Part shown: in pieces, positions 44,896 to 53,068 of the stretch
How the letters are laid out: each line of letters starts with the position of its first letter
Numbering within the stretch: the first letter of the stretch is position 1
Assembly: GCF_006151805.1 (NCBI RefSeq)
Contig: NZ_VDDA01000016.1
Span: forward strand, 1 to 56,324
DNA length: 56,324 nt
Direction: 5' to 3'
Source: Methylobacterium terricola
Lineage (GTDB): Bacteria > Pseudomonadota > Alphaproteobacteria > Rhizobiales > Beijerinckiaceae
Notes under the pieces: model-generated
Databases searched by the model: none
The model's input: only the letters and a program-made list of their open reading frames with translations
Told to the model about the DNA's origin: nothing
Position numbers and translations under genes: made by a program

Positions 44896-45948
44896 TCAGC
44901 GCACCCTGGCGACCGCGAGGGTGCTGCCGTGGACGAAGGCGAAGGCGATGCCGGCCTGCTGCAGCGCGGCGATCGCGGCGTGGCGTGAGCGGACCGATTG
45001 CCCCTCGCCCCCCTCCTCCAGGCGCCGGATGGTCGAGAGGGAGAGGCCGCTGGCGGCGGCGAGCTCGGCCATCGACCAGTCGAGCAGGCCGCGGGCGGCC
45101 CGGATATGCGCGCCCTGCACCGCCTGCTCCAGGCCGCGCCGGGCCAATCCGGACGCCACCGGCCGGATCCCGTCGACGCGGGAATTCAGGCTGGCCCAGG
45201 TCTCGATCCGCCCGTCGGCGCCGCGCACCGGGGCGAACACCCCGCGGAACAGGCCCTTCCCGCCGCCGGTGAGGGTCAGGTGCTGCTCGATCACGAAGGC
45301 CTGCCCGGCAGGGAGCAGCACCGTCATCCGGTCTTGGACGCTCGCGCGCTCCTCCGGCACCAGGACCCGGCTCCAGTCGGCGTGGAACTCCTGCTGCGAC
45401 AGGCCGGTGAGGCTCAGGAGCTCGCGCGACGCGACGCGGAGCGTCGTGCCGCAGGGCGAGGCATGCGTCCAGGCCTGGGCGTGCTCGAACAGAACCCGCC
45501 GGCGCCGCTGCTCCTCCCGATGCAGGAGGGCCAGGCGCTCGGCATCGGTCACGTCCAGCACCACCCCGGCCACCGCCCGCGGCCGGCCCTCCGGGGTGAC
45601 GTAAGCCGTCCCCCGGCAGGCCAGCACCCGCAACGAGCCGTCCGGCCGGATCACCCGGACGGTGTGGTCGTTGAAGATCCCGTCCCGCATCACCCGGGCA
45701 TTGGCCTCGATGAGCGGCCGGTCCTCGGGATGGACCAGGGTCAGGAACAGGCCGTAATCCGGCCGCACGGCGCCGGGCGCGACGCCCAGCAGCCGGTAGA
45801 GGCCCGGGGACCACGCCTGCTCGTCGGTAGCGAGGGTCCAGGTCCAGCTGCCGGTCAGGCCGTAAGCCTCGACGAGACGCAGGAAATCGCGGTCCGTGAA
45901 GGCTTCGTCGAAGGCGGGCCCGGGGGACGAGGGCGTGTGCCGGTTCAC
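44896..45948 (-). CDS. PAS-PAS-XRE regulator
   Basis: This is a 350-residue protein. PAS1 covers about 28-137 (LTGSWTWTLAT, LLGVAPG, VHPEDRPLIEANARV, VLDVTDAERL). A second PAS-like part follows (about 150-262: SRELLSLTGLSQQEFHADW, LNSRVDGIRPV). The C-terminal helix-turn-helix (about 280-325) includes HIRAARGLLDWSMAELAAASGLSLSTIRRLEEG, quoted by blocks. Sensor-before-XRE is an unusual order. The start is GTG 45948, overlapping the stop of the LysR gene, so the two are coupled. The ligand is unknown. Confidence 0.85.
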   Translation of the reverse strand: MNRHTPSSPGPAFDEAFTDRDFLRLVEAYGLTGSWTWTLATDEQAWSPGLYRLLGVAPGAVRPDYGLFLTLVHPEDRPLIEANARVMRDGIFNDHTVRVIRPDGSLRVLACRGTAYVTPEGRPRAVAGVVLDVTDAERLALLHREEQRRRRVLFEHAQAWTHASPCGTTLRVASRELLSLTGLSQQEFHADWSRVLVPEERASVQDRMTVLLPAGQAFVIEQHLTLTGGGKGLFRGVFAPVRGADGRIETWASLNSRVDGIRPVASGLARRGLEQAVQGAHIRAARGLLDWSMAELAAASGLSLSTIRRLEEGGEGQSVRSRHAAIAALQQAGIAFAFVHGSTLAVARVR

Positions 45949-46913
45949 GACAGCCTCCCGGACTCCGCGCGTGGATGGGCCGGCACCGGCACGGGCAGCG
46001 CGTCGTCGGGCCCGAGGGACGGCGGCAGGTCACGGTCCCAGGGCGGGTCGGCGAAGCGGCCCGCCACGAACTCGACCAGGGCCCGGACCTTGGCCGGCGG
46101 GCTGCGGCGCGACGGCATCATGGCGTGGATCGGCAGCGACGGGATCGTCCCGAGATCGAGCGCCACCAGGCTGCCCCGCCGCAGGGCGTCGGCGACCAGG
46201 AAGGTCGGCTGGTAGATCATCCCGAGCCCGGCGGCGGCGGCGGCCACCAGGGCATCGCCGTTCGAGGCCCGCAGCGACCCCGCCACCGTCACCGTGCCGC
46301 CCTCGAAGCGCCAGCCGTCGTCGCTGGCGAGCGTGTAGCCGAGGCAGTTATGGTCGGCGAGGTCCTGCGGGCGGCGCGGCCACCCCCTCGCCGCAAGGTA
46401 GGACGGCGCGGCGCAGACCCGCATCCGGCACGGGGCCAGCGCCCTGGCGACCAGGCTCGAATCCCGCAGGTGGCCGATCCTGATCGCCAGGTCCCAGCCC
46501 TCCTCGATCAGGTCGACCGGCCGGTCGTTCAGGCCGAGCTCGACGGCGAGCGTCGCATGGGCCCGGGCGAAGTCCGCCAGCATCGGAGCGACCTGCAGCA
46601 CCCCGAACGAGACCGGCACGTTGAGCCGCAGGGTGCCGCGGGGCTCCTCCGCCTCGGCCCCGGCCGCCGCCTCGGCCTCGTCGATCTCGGCGAGGATGCG
46701 CTCGCACGCCTCGTGGTAGCGCCGGCCGGCCTCGGTCAGGGTCAGGCGGCGGGTGGTGCGGTGCAGGAGCCGGACCCCGAGCCGGTCCTCGAGGGCGGCG
46801 ACGTGCTTCGTGACGCCGCTCTGCGACAGGCCGAGCGCCCGCGCGGCCGCCGAAAGGCTGCCGGTGGAGGCGACGCGCACGAAGATCTGCATTCCGGTCA
46901 GACGGTCGGGCAC
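45945..46913 (-). CDS. LysR-family transcriptional regulator
   Basis: This is a 322-residue regulator. The N-terminal winged HTH (about 3-65) includes GMQIFVRVASTGSLSAAARALGLSQSGVTKHVAALE, quoted by family blocks. The co-inducer domain starts near GTLRLNVPVSFG. Start is GTG 46913. It diverges from a VOC dioxygenase gene across 127 bp, which hold an ATTTCCGGAAAT palindrome that fits a LysR T-N11-A box. It is the first gene of a coupled pair with the PAS-XRE gene. Confidence 0.92.
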   Translation of the reverse strand: MPDRLTGMQIFVRVASTGSLSAAARALGLSQSGVTKHVAALEDRLGVRLLHRTTRRLTLTEAGRRYHEACERILAEIDEAEAAAGAEAEEPRGTLRLNVPVSFGVLQVAPMLADFARAHATLAVELGLNDRPVDLIEEGWDLAIRIGHLRDSSLVARALAPCRMRVCAAPSYLAARGWPRRPQDLADHNCLGYTLASDDGWRFEGGTVTVAGSLRASNGDALVAAAAAGLGMIYQPTFLVADALRRGSLVALDLGTIPSLPIHAMMPSRRSPPAKVRALVEFVAGRFADPPWDRDLPPSLGPDDALPVPVPAHPRAESGRLS

Positions 46914-46960
46914 GGTTCGATCTCACTCTCTGGGTGTGAAGTGATAATACTCGATGCATG

Positions 46961-46972
46961 ATTTCCGGAAAT
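46961..46972. promoter_or_regulatory. LysR-type operator candidate
   Basis: ATTTCCGGAAAT is a perfect 12-bp palindrome in the spacer between the divergent LysR and VOC genes, 48 bp from the LysR start and 69 bp from the VOC start. It has the T-N-A symmetry expected for LysR sites. Inferred from position. Confidence 0.45.
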
Positions 46973-47040
46973 TGCCACAGGGTGCAATCTGCGCAGGGTA
47001 TAGTAGGACTACGCAGACGCGTTTTCAGAGGGCATTAACC

Positions 47041-47532
47041 ATGACCACACCGATTGATCCGCAGACCCGCATCGGGCACGTCCACCTGCGGGTGGCTGAC
47101 CTCGACCGGGCGCTCAACTTCTATTGCGGCGTGCTCGGATTCGCGCTCACGCAACGCTACGGCAGCCAGGCTGCGTTCGTGTCGGCCGGCGGCTATCACC
47201 ACCATATCGGGCTCAACACCTGGGACAGCGCGGGCGGCACCCCGCCCCCGCCCGGCCATACCGGACTCTACCACGTGGCGATCCTCTACCCGACCCGGGC
47301 GGCGCTCGCCGATGCGCTGGCACGCCTCGACGGCGCCGGCATCGCGCTCAGCGGGGCGAGCGACCACGGCGTCAGCGAGGCTTTGTACCTCGACGACCCG
47401 GACCGCAACGGCGTCGAACTGTACTGGGACCGGCCGGAGGGCGAGTGGCCGCGGGACGAGGCCGGCGGCCTGAAGATGGTGACTCGCCGGCTCGATCTCG
47501 CGGCCCTGCGAGCGGCTGCTACTCGGCCGTAG
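47041..47532 (+). CDS. VOC-family protein (CatE-like ring-cleavage or glyoxalase type)
   Basis: This is a 163-residue vicinal-oxygen-chelate protein. Metal-ligand segments are IGHVHLRVADLDRALNFYCGVLGF (His near the start), GGYHHHIGLNTW, LYHVAILYPTRAAL and the C-terminal DDPDRNGVELYWDRP (Glu). This pattern fits CatE-like extradiol dioxygenase-family proteins. ATG 47041 lies downstream of the divergent LysR gene, which probably regulates it. Substrate unknown. Confidence 0.88.
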   Translation: MTTPIDPQTRIGHVHLRVADLDRALNFYCGVLGFALTQRYGSQAAFVSAGGYHHHIGLNTWDSAGGTPPPPGHTGLYHVAILYPTRAALADALARLDGAGIALSGASDHGVSEALYLDDPDRNGVELYWDRPEGEWPRDEAGGLKMVTRRLDLAALRAAATRP

Positions 47533-47788
47533 GGGCCTCGGGCGCGGTCTCCGGAGCACGGAAATACGGCTCGACCGGGCCCTTCAGCTTCACGGTCATC
47601 GGGTTGCCGAACCGATCCTTGGCATTGCCGGCAGCGAGCCGCACCCAGCCCTCGCTGACGCAATACTCCTCGACATTGGTCTTCTCGACGCCCTTGAAGC
47701 GCACGCCGACGCCGCGTTCCAGCAGGGCGGCATCGTGGAAGGGGCTGCGCGGGTCGGTGCTGAGGCGGTCGGGCGGGGTGTCGGTCAT
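47519..47788 (-). CDS. DUF3297 family protein
   Basis: This is an 89-residue product matching DUF3297, a small conserved proteobacterial family without known function. Family blocks are LSTDPRSPFHDAALLERGVGVRFKGVEKTNVEEYCVSEGWVRL in the first half, quoted by parts, and GNAKDRFGNPMTVKLKGPVEPYF in the second, with an Ala/Pro-rich end. It is convergent with the VOC gene and the two overlap by 14 bp at their 3' ends. Length and start (ATG 47788) are normal. Confidence 0.85.
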   Translation of the reverse strand: MTDTPPDRLSTDPRSPFHDAALLERGVGVRFKGVEKTNVEEYCVSEGWVRLAAGNAKDRFGNPMTVKLKGPVEPYFRAPETAPEAPTAE

Positions 47789-48046
47789 CGGGCAAAGCTC
47801 CCAGGATACTGATCGGGGTCTTGATCGGCGCCCCAGGTAGCCGCTCGCGGCGCCGCTGCCAATCCGCCTCGCCCCGACCGTCCCGGACCCGGCCGCTGTT
47901 TGGAACTTTCATAATTCAGAACACAATATATCGGCGGGTATCCAAAATAGAAATCCTCCAATATTTCAAGATGATCTTGCGGATGCAGGCAGCGTGCGGC
48001 ATGGAGGGCGGGCCGATCCCCGGCACGATCCGAGATGGAGGCCGCG

Positions 48047-48169
48047 ATGGCGCGAGCGCTGATCCTGATTCACGGCTGTGCCGGCCTGATCCGGGAAGGA
48101 TGGCCCCCGATCGGCCTGTCCTGGGAACGGCTGGTCGTCCTCTTCAGCGAGGCGGAGGGCGCGCGATGA
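48047..48169 (+). CDS. 40-residue peptide gene coupled to the next gene
   Basis: ATG 48047 opens a 40-codon frame (MARALILIHGCAGLIREG ... EAEGAR) whose stop overlaps the next ATG (ATGA at 48166-48169). The GGAGG-type site 'gatggaggccgcg' lies just before the start. No family is recognised; the N-terminal half is hydrophobic but short. Support comes from the coupling and ribosome-binding site. Confidence 0.45.
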   Translation: MARALILIHGCAGLIREGWPPIGLSWERLVVLFSEAEGAR

Positions 48170-48501
48170 CGACGCCATCCCTGCACCCACGCGAGCGCCT
48201 GCGGGCGGAAGCCGAGGCGCGCGGCCAGGCCGCCCTGGAGCAGGCCCTGACCCTGGCCTTCTGGGACGCCCTGGAGCGTGGCCCGCTGCCGCCGATGGCG
48301 GCGCTCGAAGCCGCCGCCCGCACGGTCGGCACGCTCTACCGCCAGATCGCCTCCCTGCACGGCCCGTCGCCGCGCTGCGGCTGCGGCTGGACCCCCGAGC
48401 CCGACGAGGACCTGATCCGGCTCGAGGCGATGCTGGCGGCGGCGCTCATCGAGCGACACCGGCCGGCGCTCGCCGACCTGCCGGTGCAGGGGCGGGCGTG
48501 A
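48166..48501 (+). CDS. Small unknown protein with a CxC-like cluster
   Basis: This is a 111-residue product from ATG 48166. It is mostly helical (HPRERLRAEAEARGQAALEQALTLAFWDALERG, then EAAARTVGTLYRQIA, by blocks), with CGCGW in the middle and a final helix ending RPALADLPVQGRA. The two close cysteines could bind metal or be redox-active, but no family is recognised. It is translated right after the 40-residue peptide. Confidence 0.6.
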   Translation: MTTPSLHPRERLRAEAEARGQAALEQALTLAFWDALERGPLPPMAALEAAARTVGTLYRQIASLHGPSPRCGCGWTPEPDEDLIRLEAMLAAALIERHRPALADLPVQGRA

Positions 48502-48810
48502 GGGGGGCGATCGGCCGAGCCATTGATGGCGCGGTGGCGGATGGCAGGGCTGCGAGGGCGGGGAGCCGCCTCTCCCCCCCTTCCCGCACGACTCGCGCGA
48601 CAGCGGAACGACATCCGGGATCCAGCCTAACACGTCACGAAGCGTCGGCCCGTTTGCGACGTTGCACGATCCGGAGCGGCTTCGCGGCACGGCTTCTGCG
48701 GATCCCGGATCTCCTTCCACTCCGTTTCGGTCGTCCGGGACAGGGGCGTGGCTGACGGGGGGAGGTTTGGTTCTCGTCGCCGAGCCGGTCGCCGGCTCGG
48801 CGACGGCCTC
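48502..48810. other. Intergenic region, nothing recognised
   Basis: About 309 bp between a plus-strand unknown gene and the end of a minus-strand operon. No credible frame, hairpin or promoter pair was seen. Confidence 0.4.
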
Positions 48811-49182
48811 TTACCGCGGCGCCGCACCGTCCGGCCGGTTCGACGGCATGCCGCCCGGCGCGTCCGGATAGGCGGTGCTCGGCACCGGGCCGGCCTGGCC
48901 GACCGAGCTGCTCGGCGCCGCGGTGCGGCTCGTATCCACCGCGCCCGAAGGGCCGGGCGCCGCCGGGCACGGGCCGGGGCCCGGGCAGGCGGCGTGGTCG
49001 GTGGCGACGGAGCGGCCGTTCCGCTCGGCGGCGGGCTGGCCGCCGGGGCTGCCGGGATAGGCGGCGGCCCCGCCGGGCTGGAGCGACGGCGCGGCCGGCG
49101 TCGGCGAGCCTTGGGCGGAGGCGCCGTCGATGAGGGCGCCCGCGGCGAGGGACACGAGCAGGGGCAGGGCGAGGACGCGCAT
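48811..49182 (-). CDS. Small exported Pro/Ala/Gly-rich protein in dehydrogenase operon
   Basis: This is a 123-residue product from ATG 49182, which overlaps the stop of the GMC dehydrogenase gene (ATGA). A signal peptide covers about 1-24 (RVLALPLLVSLAAGALIDGASAQ). The mature chain is low-complexity Pro/Ala/Gly with PGSPGGQPAAE-like stretches and one pair of cysteines (ACPGPGPCP). It is not a c-type cytochrome (no CxxCH), although cytochromes usually occupy this place in gluconate-type dehydrogenase operons. Function unknown. Confidence 0.7.
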   Translation of the reverse strand: MRVLALPLLVSLAAGALIDGASAQGSPTPAAPSLQPGGAAAYPGSPGGQPAAERNGRSVATDHAACPGPGPCPAAPGPSGAVDTSRTAAPSSSVGQAGPVPSTAYPDAPGGMPSNRPDGAAPR

Positions 49183-50750
49183 CAGATGTCCCGCCGCTGC
49201 ATCGCGCCGGCGATGTGGTCGGCCTGGCGGAGCGCCAGCGCCACGATGGTCAGGGTCGGGTTGCACGCCGCCCCGGAGGTGAACTGGCTGCCGTCGGAGA
49301 CGAACAGGTTCTTGATGTCGTGGGTCTGGCCGAACTTGTTCAGCACGCCGTCCCGCGGCTTCGCGCTCATCCGGTTGGTGCCCATGTTGTGGGTGCTCGG
49401 ATAGGGCGTGACCGGATAGGTGACGGTGGCGCCGACCGCCTCGTAGACCGCCGCGCCCTGCTTGTAGGCATGGTTGCGCATGGCGATGTCGTTGGGATGG
49501 TCGTCGAAATGCACGCTCGCCACCGGCATCCCGTGCTTGTCCTTGACCGCCGGATCGAGGGTGATGCGGTTCGTCTCCTGCGGCAGATCCTCGCCGACGA
49601 GCCACATCCCGGCCATCCGCGGATACTGCTCCATCGCGCTGGTGAAGGAGCGGCCCCAGGCGCCGGGATTGAGGAAGGCCGCCATGAACGGCACGCCGAG
49701 CGAGACCGTCTCCATCTCGTAGCCGCCGGCAAAGCCCCGCCGCGGGTCGTGGTGGGCCTCGTCGCGGATGATGCCGGCCATGGTGGTGCCGCGGTACATG
49801 TGCACCGATTTCTCGAACACGCCGTAGACGCTGCCGGTCATGTGGCGGAGGTAGTTGCGCCCCACTTGCCCCGAGGAATTGGCCAGCCCGTCCGGGAACA
49901 GGTTGGAGGCGCTGTTGAGGAGGAGCCGCGGGCTCTCGATCGAGTTGCCGGCCACCGCGACGATGCGGGCCTTCTGCCGCTGCAGCTTGCCGTCGGCGTC
50001 GGCGTAGACCACGCCCGTCACCTTGCCCGCGGCGTCGTGCTCGATGCGGAGCGCCATGCAGTTCGGGCGGACCTCCAGGTTGCCGGTCTCCTCGCCGCGG
50101 GGAATCTCGGCGATCAGCGTCGACCACTTCGCGCCGGACTTGCAGCCCTGGAAGCAGAAGCCGATCTGCTGGCAGGCGCCGCGGTCGTGCCGCTCCTGGC
50201 TGTTGATCGCCATGCGGCCGGTATGGACCTCCTTGTAGCCGACGCGGCGCGCGCCGGCCTCCAGCACCTTGAAGTTGTTGTTGCCCGGCAGGCCCGGGAT
50301 GCCGTTGGTGCGGGTCACCCCCATCCGGTCCTCGGCCTTCGTGTACCAGGGGTCGAGCTCGGCCCGGGTGATCGGCCAGTCGAGGAGGTTGGCGCCGGGG
50401 ATCGCGCCGTAATGGTCGCGGATGCGGAACTCGTGCTCCTCGAAGCGCAAGGACGCGCCGGCCCAGTGCACCGTCGAGCCGCCCACCGCCTTGACGATCC
50501 AGGCCGGCAGGTTGGGGAAGTCCCGCGCCACCCGCCACGAGCCCGAGGTGGTGCGCATGTCGGTCCAGGCGAGCTGGGCGAAGCTCGCCCACTCGTCGTT
50601 GACGAAATCCTCCATGTTGTGGCGGGCGCCGGCCTCGAGGATGACGGTGCGGATGCCCTTGAGGGCCAGCTCGGTGCCGAGCGTGCCGCCGCCGGCGCCC
50701 GAGCCGACGATGACGACGAGGCCGTCGTCGTTCAGGTCGAATGTGGCCAT
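49182..50750 (-). CDS. GMC-family FAD dehydrogenase, catalytic subunit
   Basis: This is a 522-residue flavoprotein of the glucose-methanol-choline type, like membrane-bound gluconate, sorbitol or fructose dehydrogenases. The FAD-binding start is VVIVGSGAGGGTLGTELAL (about 13-31). Then come GGSTVHWAGASLRFEEHEF, the CxxxCx block CQQIGFCFQGCKSGAKWST, and the C-terminal substrate/FAD block STHNMGTNRMSAK and SDGSQFTSGAACNPTLTI. ATG 50750 starts MATFDLNDDG. It follows the small-subunit gene by 101 bp, with the exported small gene overlapping downstream. Confidence 0.92.
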   Translation of the reverse strand: MATFDLNDDGLVVIVGSGAGGGTLGTELALKGIRTVILEAGARHNMEDFVNDEWASFAQLAWTDMRTTSGSWRVARDFPNLPAWIVKAVGGSTVHWAGASLRFEEHEFRIRDHYGAIPGANLLDWPITRAELDPWYTKAEDRMGVTRTNGIPGLPGNNNFKVLEAGARRVGYKEVHTGRMAINSQERHDRGACQQIGFCFQGCKSGAKWSTLIAEIPRGEETGNLEVRPNCMALRIEHDAAGKVTGVVYADADGKLQRQKARIVAVAGNSIESPRLLLNSASNLFPDGLANSSGQVGRNYLRHMTGSVYGVFEKSVHMYRGTTMAGIIRDEAHHDPRRGFAGGYEMETVSLGVPFMAAFLNPGAWGRSFTSAMEQYPRMAGMWLVGEDLPQETNRITLDPAVKDKHGMPVASVHFDDHPNDIAMRNHAYKQGAAVYEAVGATVTYPVTPYPSTHNMGTNRMSAKPRDGVLNKFGQTHDIKNLFVSDGSQFTSGAACNPTLTIVALALRQADHIAGAMQRRDI

Positions 50751-50851
50751 GGTTTCCTCCGGTCCGCGCGGCCGGTCGCGGCCGGGCCGGCGCGGTTGTT
50801 CGTTGATTGTTCTTGCGTCGACAGTCGGTAGAACGGGCTTTGCGCGGCCGG

Positions 50852-51400
50852 TCAGACCTTCGGCAGCCAGTCGATGTCGTTGAAGCCGCGATTGATGTAG
50901 CCGCCCTTGTCGGCCGACGGGCCCTCGTAACCGAATTTCGGCCACAGCTCCGGCTGGTTGTAGAGCGAGACGACGAGGTCGGAGCGGATCTTCTTGAAGA
51001 AGTCGGTGTGGCTGATGCCTTCCAGCACCGCGACGCGGTCGACCTCCCAGCCGATCTGCGCATAGGTGAGCTTGTGGCGGGCCTGCGCATCCTCGTCGAG
51101 GCGGCGCAAGCCGGAGGTCAGCAGCGCCTTCACCGCCGGATCGGCGGCGGCCTTGCCGTCCCAGGGCTTGATCGCCGTGATGTAGTAGACGTCGCCGAGG
51201 AAATCGTGCGGGTAGATGTCCCGCGCCATCTTCACCAGGGTCTTCAGTTCGGCCGGCGCGAGCGCCGCGCCGTTCTCGGCCCAGGCCTCCGAGACCTGCA
51301 GCCCGGCACCGGTGACGAGCGCGGCGGCAGGGGCGGCGACGGCGGCTTTCTGCAGGAAGCCGCGGCGGCTGAACCGCGTGCGCGGATCGACTTCTCTCAT
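50852..51400 (-). CDS. Gluconate 2-dehydrogenase subunit 3-type small subunit
   Basis: This is a 182-residue exported protein of the gluconate 2-dehydrogenase subunit 3 family. It has a Tat signal (FSRRGFLQKAAVAAPAAALVTG, twin arginine at 11-12). The mature chain includes TLVKMARDIYPHDFLGD, YAQIGWEVDRVAVLEG and SHTDFFKKIRSDLVVSLYNQPELWPKFGYEG, by blocks, all typical. It is thought to fold with and co-export the flavoprotein. ATG 51400 starts the operon. No cytochrome gene is nearby. Confidence 0.93.
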   Translation of the reverse strand: MREVDPRTRFSRRGFLQKAAVAAPAAALVTGAGLQVSEAWAENGAALAPAELKTLVKMARDIYPHDFLGDVYYITAIKPWDGKAAADPAVKALLTSGLRRLDEDAQARHKLTYAQIGWEVDRVAVLEGISHTDFFKKIRSDLVVSLYNQPELWPKFGYEGPSADKGGYINRGFNDIDWLPKV

Positions 51401-51494
51401 CGGGTGTCTCCTCTGATGACGTTCTTGTTGGATCGGTCGTGCCGGCCGGCGCGGGGCGCGTCTTCGCGCGCTTCCCGGCCCGCCCGTGACGGTG

Positions 51495-51890
51495 TCAGGC
51501 GAAGCGGCCGCCCTTCTGGATCACCTCGATCTTGTAGCCGTCGGGATCGGTGGCGAAGAAGAAGCGGGCGAGCGTCTTGCCCTCGTGCTGGAAGTCCTTG
51601 ACCGCGGTCGCCGGCAGGCCTTCTTGCGTGAAGCGGGCATGCTCGGCATCGACGTCGTCCACCACCACGGCGAGGTGGCCGTAGCCGTTGCCGAGTTCGT
51701 AGGGCTCGGTGCGGTCGAAGTTGACCGTCAGCTCCAGCTCGAACGGCGACGAGGGGTGACGCAGGTAGATGAGCGCGAAACCGTCGAAGCCGATGCGCTC
51801 GGCGAGTTCCAGGCCGAAGGCGCGGGCGTAGTAGGCGCGGGAGCGCTCCTCGTCGAGGACGCGGATCATCGAGTGGACGGGCTTGGCCAT
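51495..51890 (-). CDS. VOC-family lactoylglutathione lyase-like protein
   Basis: This is a 131-residue protein of the glyoxalase I type (VOC). Metal-ligand and fold segments are VHSMIRVLDEERSRAYYARAFGLEL (His), FELELTVNF (Glu), YGHLAVVVDDVDAEHARF (His) and a C-terminal ATDPDGYKIEVIQKG (Glu). The FARFFFATDPDGYKIE ending is characteristic. It would detoxify methylglyoxal-glutathione adducts or a similar metabolite, but glyoxalase activity is inferred. It is separate from the dehydrogenase operon by about 95 bp. Confidence 0.88.
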   Translation of the reverse strand: MAKPVHSMIRVLDEERSRAYYARAFGLELAERIGFDGFALIYLRHPSSPFELELTVNFDRTEPYELGNGYGHLAVVVDDVDAEHARFTQEGLPATAVKDFQHEGKTLARFFFATDPDGYKIEVIQKGGRFA

Positions 51891-52199
51891 CGGCAGCGGG
51901 AACCTCGTTGCATCGCGGGCGCCGCGCCGCGCGGCCGCCCCTCGGTCCTTAGACTAGCTCCAGGCACGCGCTCCGGGTGGTAGCGGGATGTGACGCCGCC
52001 CCCGCGGCCGGCGGGCCGGGCGGGCGCGCCTCACGCAGCGAAACCGCCGGCCGGCACACGGCTTCGCGCTGGTCTTTGTTCCGCGCCGCCGCGTGCGCAG
52101 GGACACATCACGGCGGTTCTCAGACCCCTATATTACAATTGTCGCAACAAGGGCAGGCCGCACATCGGCCCGCACCGCGCAAAGGAGCCTGAATACCAG
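51891..52199. other. Intergenic region upstream of a small exported protein
   Basis: These 309 bp separate the divergent glyoxalase-like gene and the next small gene. A lower-GC patch near 52120-52150 may hold the promoter, and GGAGCC lies before the ATG at 52200. No other site recognised. Confidence 0.4.
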
Positions 52200-52481
52200 A
52201 TGAAGACCCGTATCGCCGCCGTCGTCACCGCGATTGTCCTTGGCGCCGCTCCGATCTCGTCCGCCATGGCATTCAGCATGCACTCTCCCGCCGCTCCGTT
52301 CGGTGGCCGGGACGTCGAGACCACCGGCTCGCTCGGCACGCCGTCGAGGGCCCCTTCGGCCAACACCAGCGTGCCGTTCTACGGCGCCTGCCCGATGAGT
52401 TCGGCCGCCGAGGGCAACGCCAAGCAGCAGAACTTCCCGGTGAAGCAGTACGGCCAGACCGCCGGCGGCTATCGCTGCTGA
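52200..52481 (+). CDS. Small exported protein, unknown
   Basis: This is a 93-residue product from ATG 52200. A signal peptide covers about 1-25 (RIAAVVTAIVLGAAPISSAMA). The mature chain has the RDVETTGSLGTPSRAPSA segment, then a YGACPMSS and a final QYGQTAGGYRC with two cysteines that might pair. Small secreted proteins with an ETTGSL motif are common in Methylobacterium and relatives. No function is known. Confidence 0.65.
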   Translation: MKTRIAAVVTAIVLGAAPISSAMAFSMHSPAAPFGGRDVETTGSLGTPSRAPSANTSVPFYGACPMSSAAEGNAKQQNFPVKQYGQTAGGYRC

Positions 52482-52535
52482 TCAATACCGGACGTCCTCG
52501 CGATACACAGCGACGCAACCCGAGAGATTTGACCG

Positions 52536-52646
52536 ATGAGTGAGATGAAGCTTCTTCGCGCCGTGTCCTACGGCATGATCGGCGTGCTGGCCGGCGGCCT
52601 GGCGATGACGATCGTCGGCACCGCCAACGTCCTGATGAACATGTAA
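52536..52646 (+). CDS. 36-residue one-helix membrane peptide
   Basis: ATG 52536 opens 36 codons (MSEMKLLRAVSYGMIGVLAG, then a hydrophobic run GLAMTIVGTANVLM and a final NM). The basic start and single helix of about 20 residues fit a tiny inner-membrane protein. It has a GAGAG site at 52521-52525, shares codon bias with neighbours, and ends one base before the triple-hairpin repeat copy 2. Too short to recognise a family. Confidence 0.55.
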   Translation: MSEMKLLRAVSYGMIGVLAGGLAMTIVGTANVLMNM

Positions 52647-52647
52647 C

Positions 52648-52764
52648 GCCGCCGCGCCGTCGAACGGATCCGTTCGACGGCGCAAGGCAAGCCCGAACGG
52701 GCGCCGGCGCTGCTACGCCGGACGCCTTGGCATCGACATGTCGATGCCAAGGCACGAGGGTATA
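52648..52764. repeat. Triple-hairpin repeat element, copy 2
   Basis: The same three hairpins as copy 1 (9567-9684): a 26-bp palindrome centred on GGATCC, the GGCGCCGGCG/TACGCCGGACGCC hairpin, and CTTGGCATCGACATGTCGATGCCAAG, here a perfect 26-bp palindrome. The few differences keep pairing possible. It begins one base after a stop codon, as in copy 1. Confidence 0.9.
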
Positions 52765-53068
52765 AGTCCCCGAGGGGTCGGTCCATCCGGACCGGCCCCT
52801 TCCGACGATCCCGTGCAGGGCCGCCCCGGGGCGGCCGTTGTCACGTCATGCCAAGCCGCGTCATGCCAAGCCGCGTCATGCGACATCCGATCGATGGCTT
52901 CGCTCACGCGAGCGCCGCCGTCGGCTCCACCGTCCCGGGTGGGTGATCCGACCTCGGGACGGACTCGTCCGAACGACACGTCAGCGGGACGGCGACCCGT
53001 CGGTCGGCGGCCAGGAACCGCGGCGCGTCCGCCGCTTTGCTCCGGAGACCCACTCGCCGGAGACCACC
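52765..53068. other. Intergenic region with short direct repeats
   Basis: These 304 bp have no gene. Two adjacent copies of GTCATGCCAAGCCGC at 52845-52859 and 52860-52874, with a partial third copy, are the only structure seen; a GC-rich hairpin CCGCCCC/GGGGCGG lies just before at 52821-52836. Confidence 0.6.
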
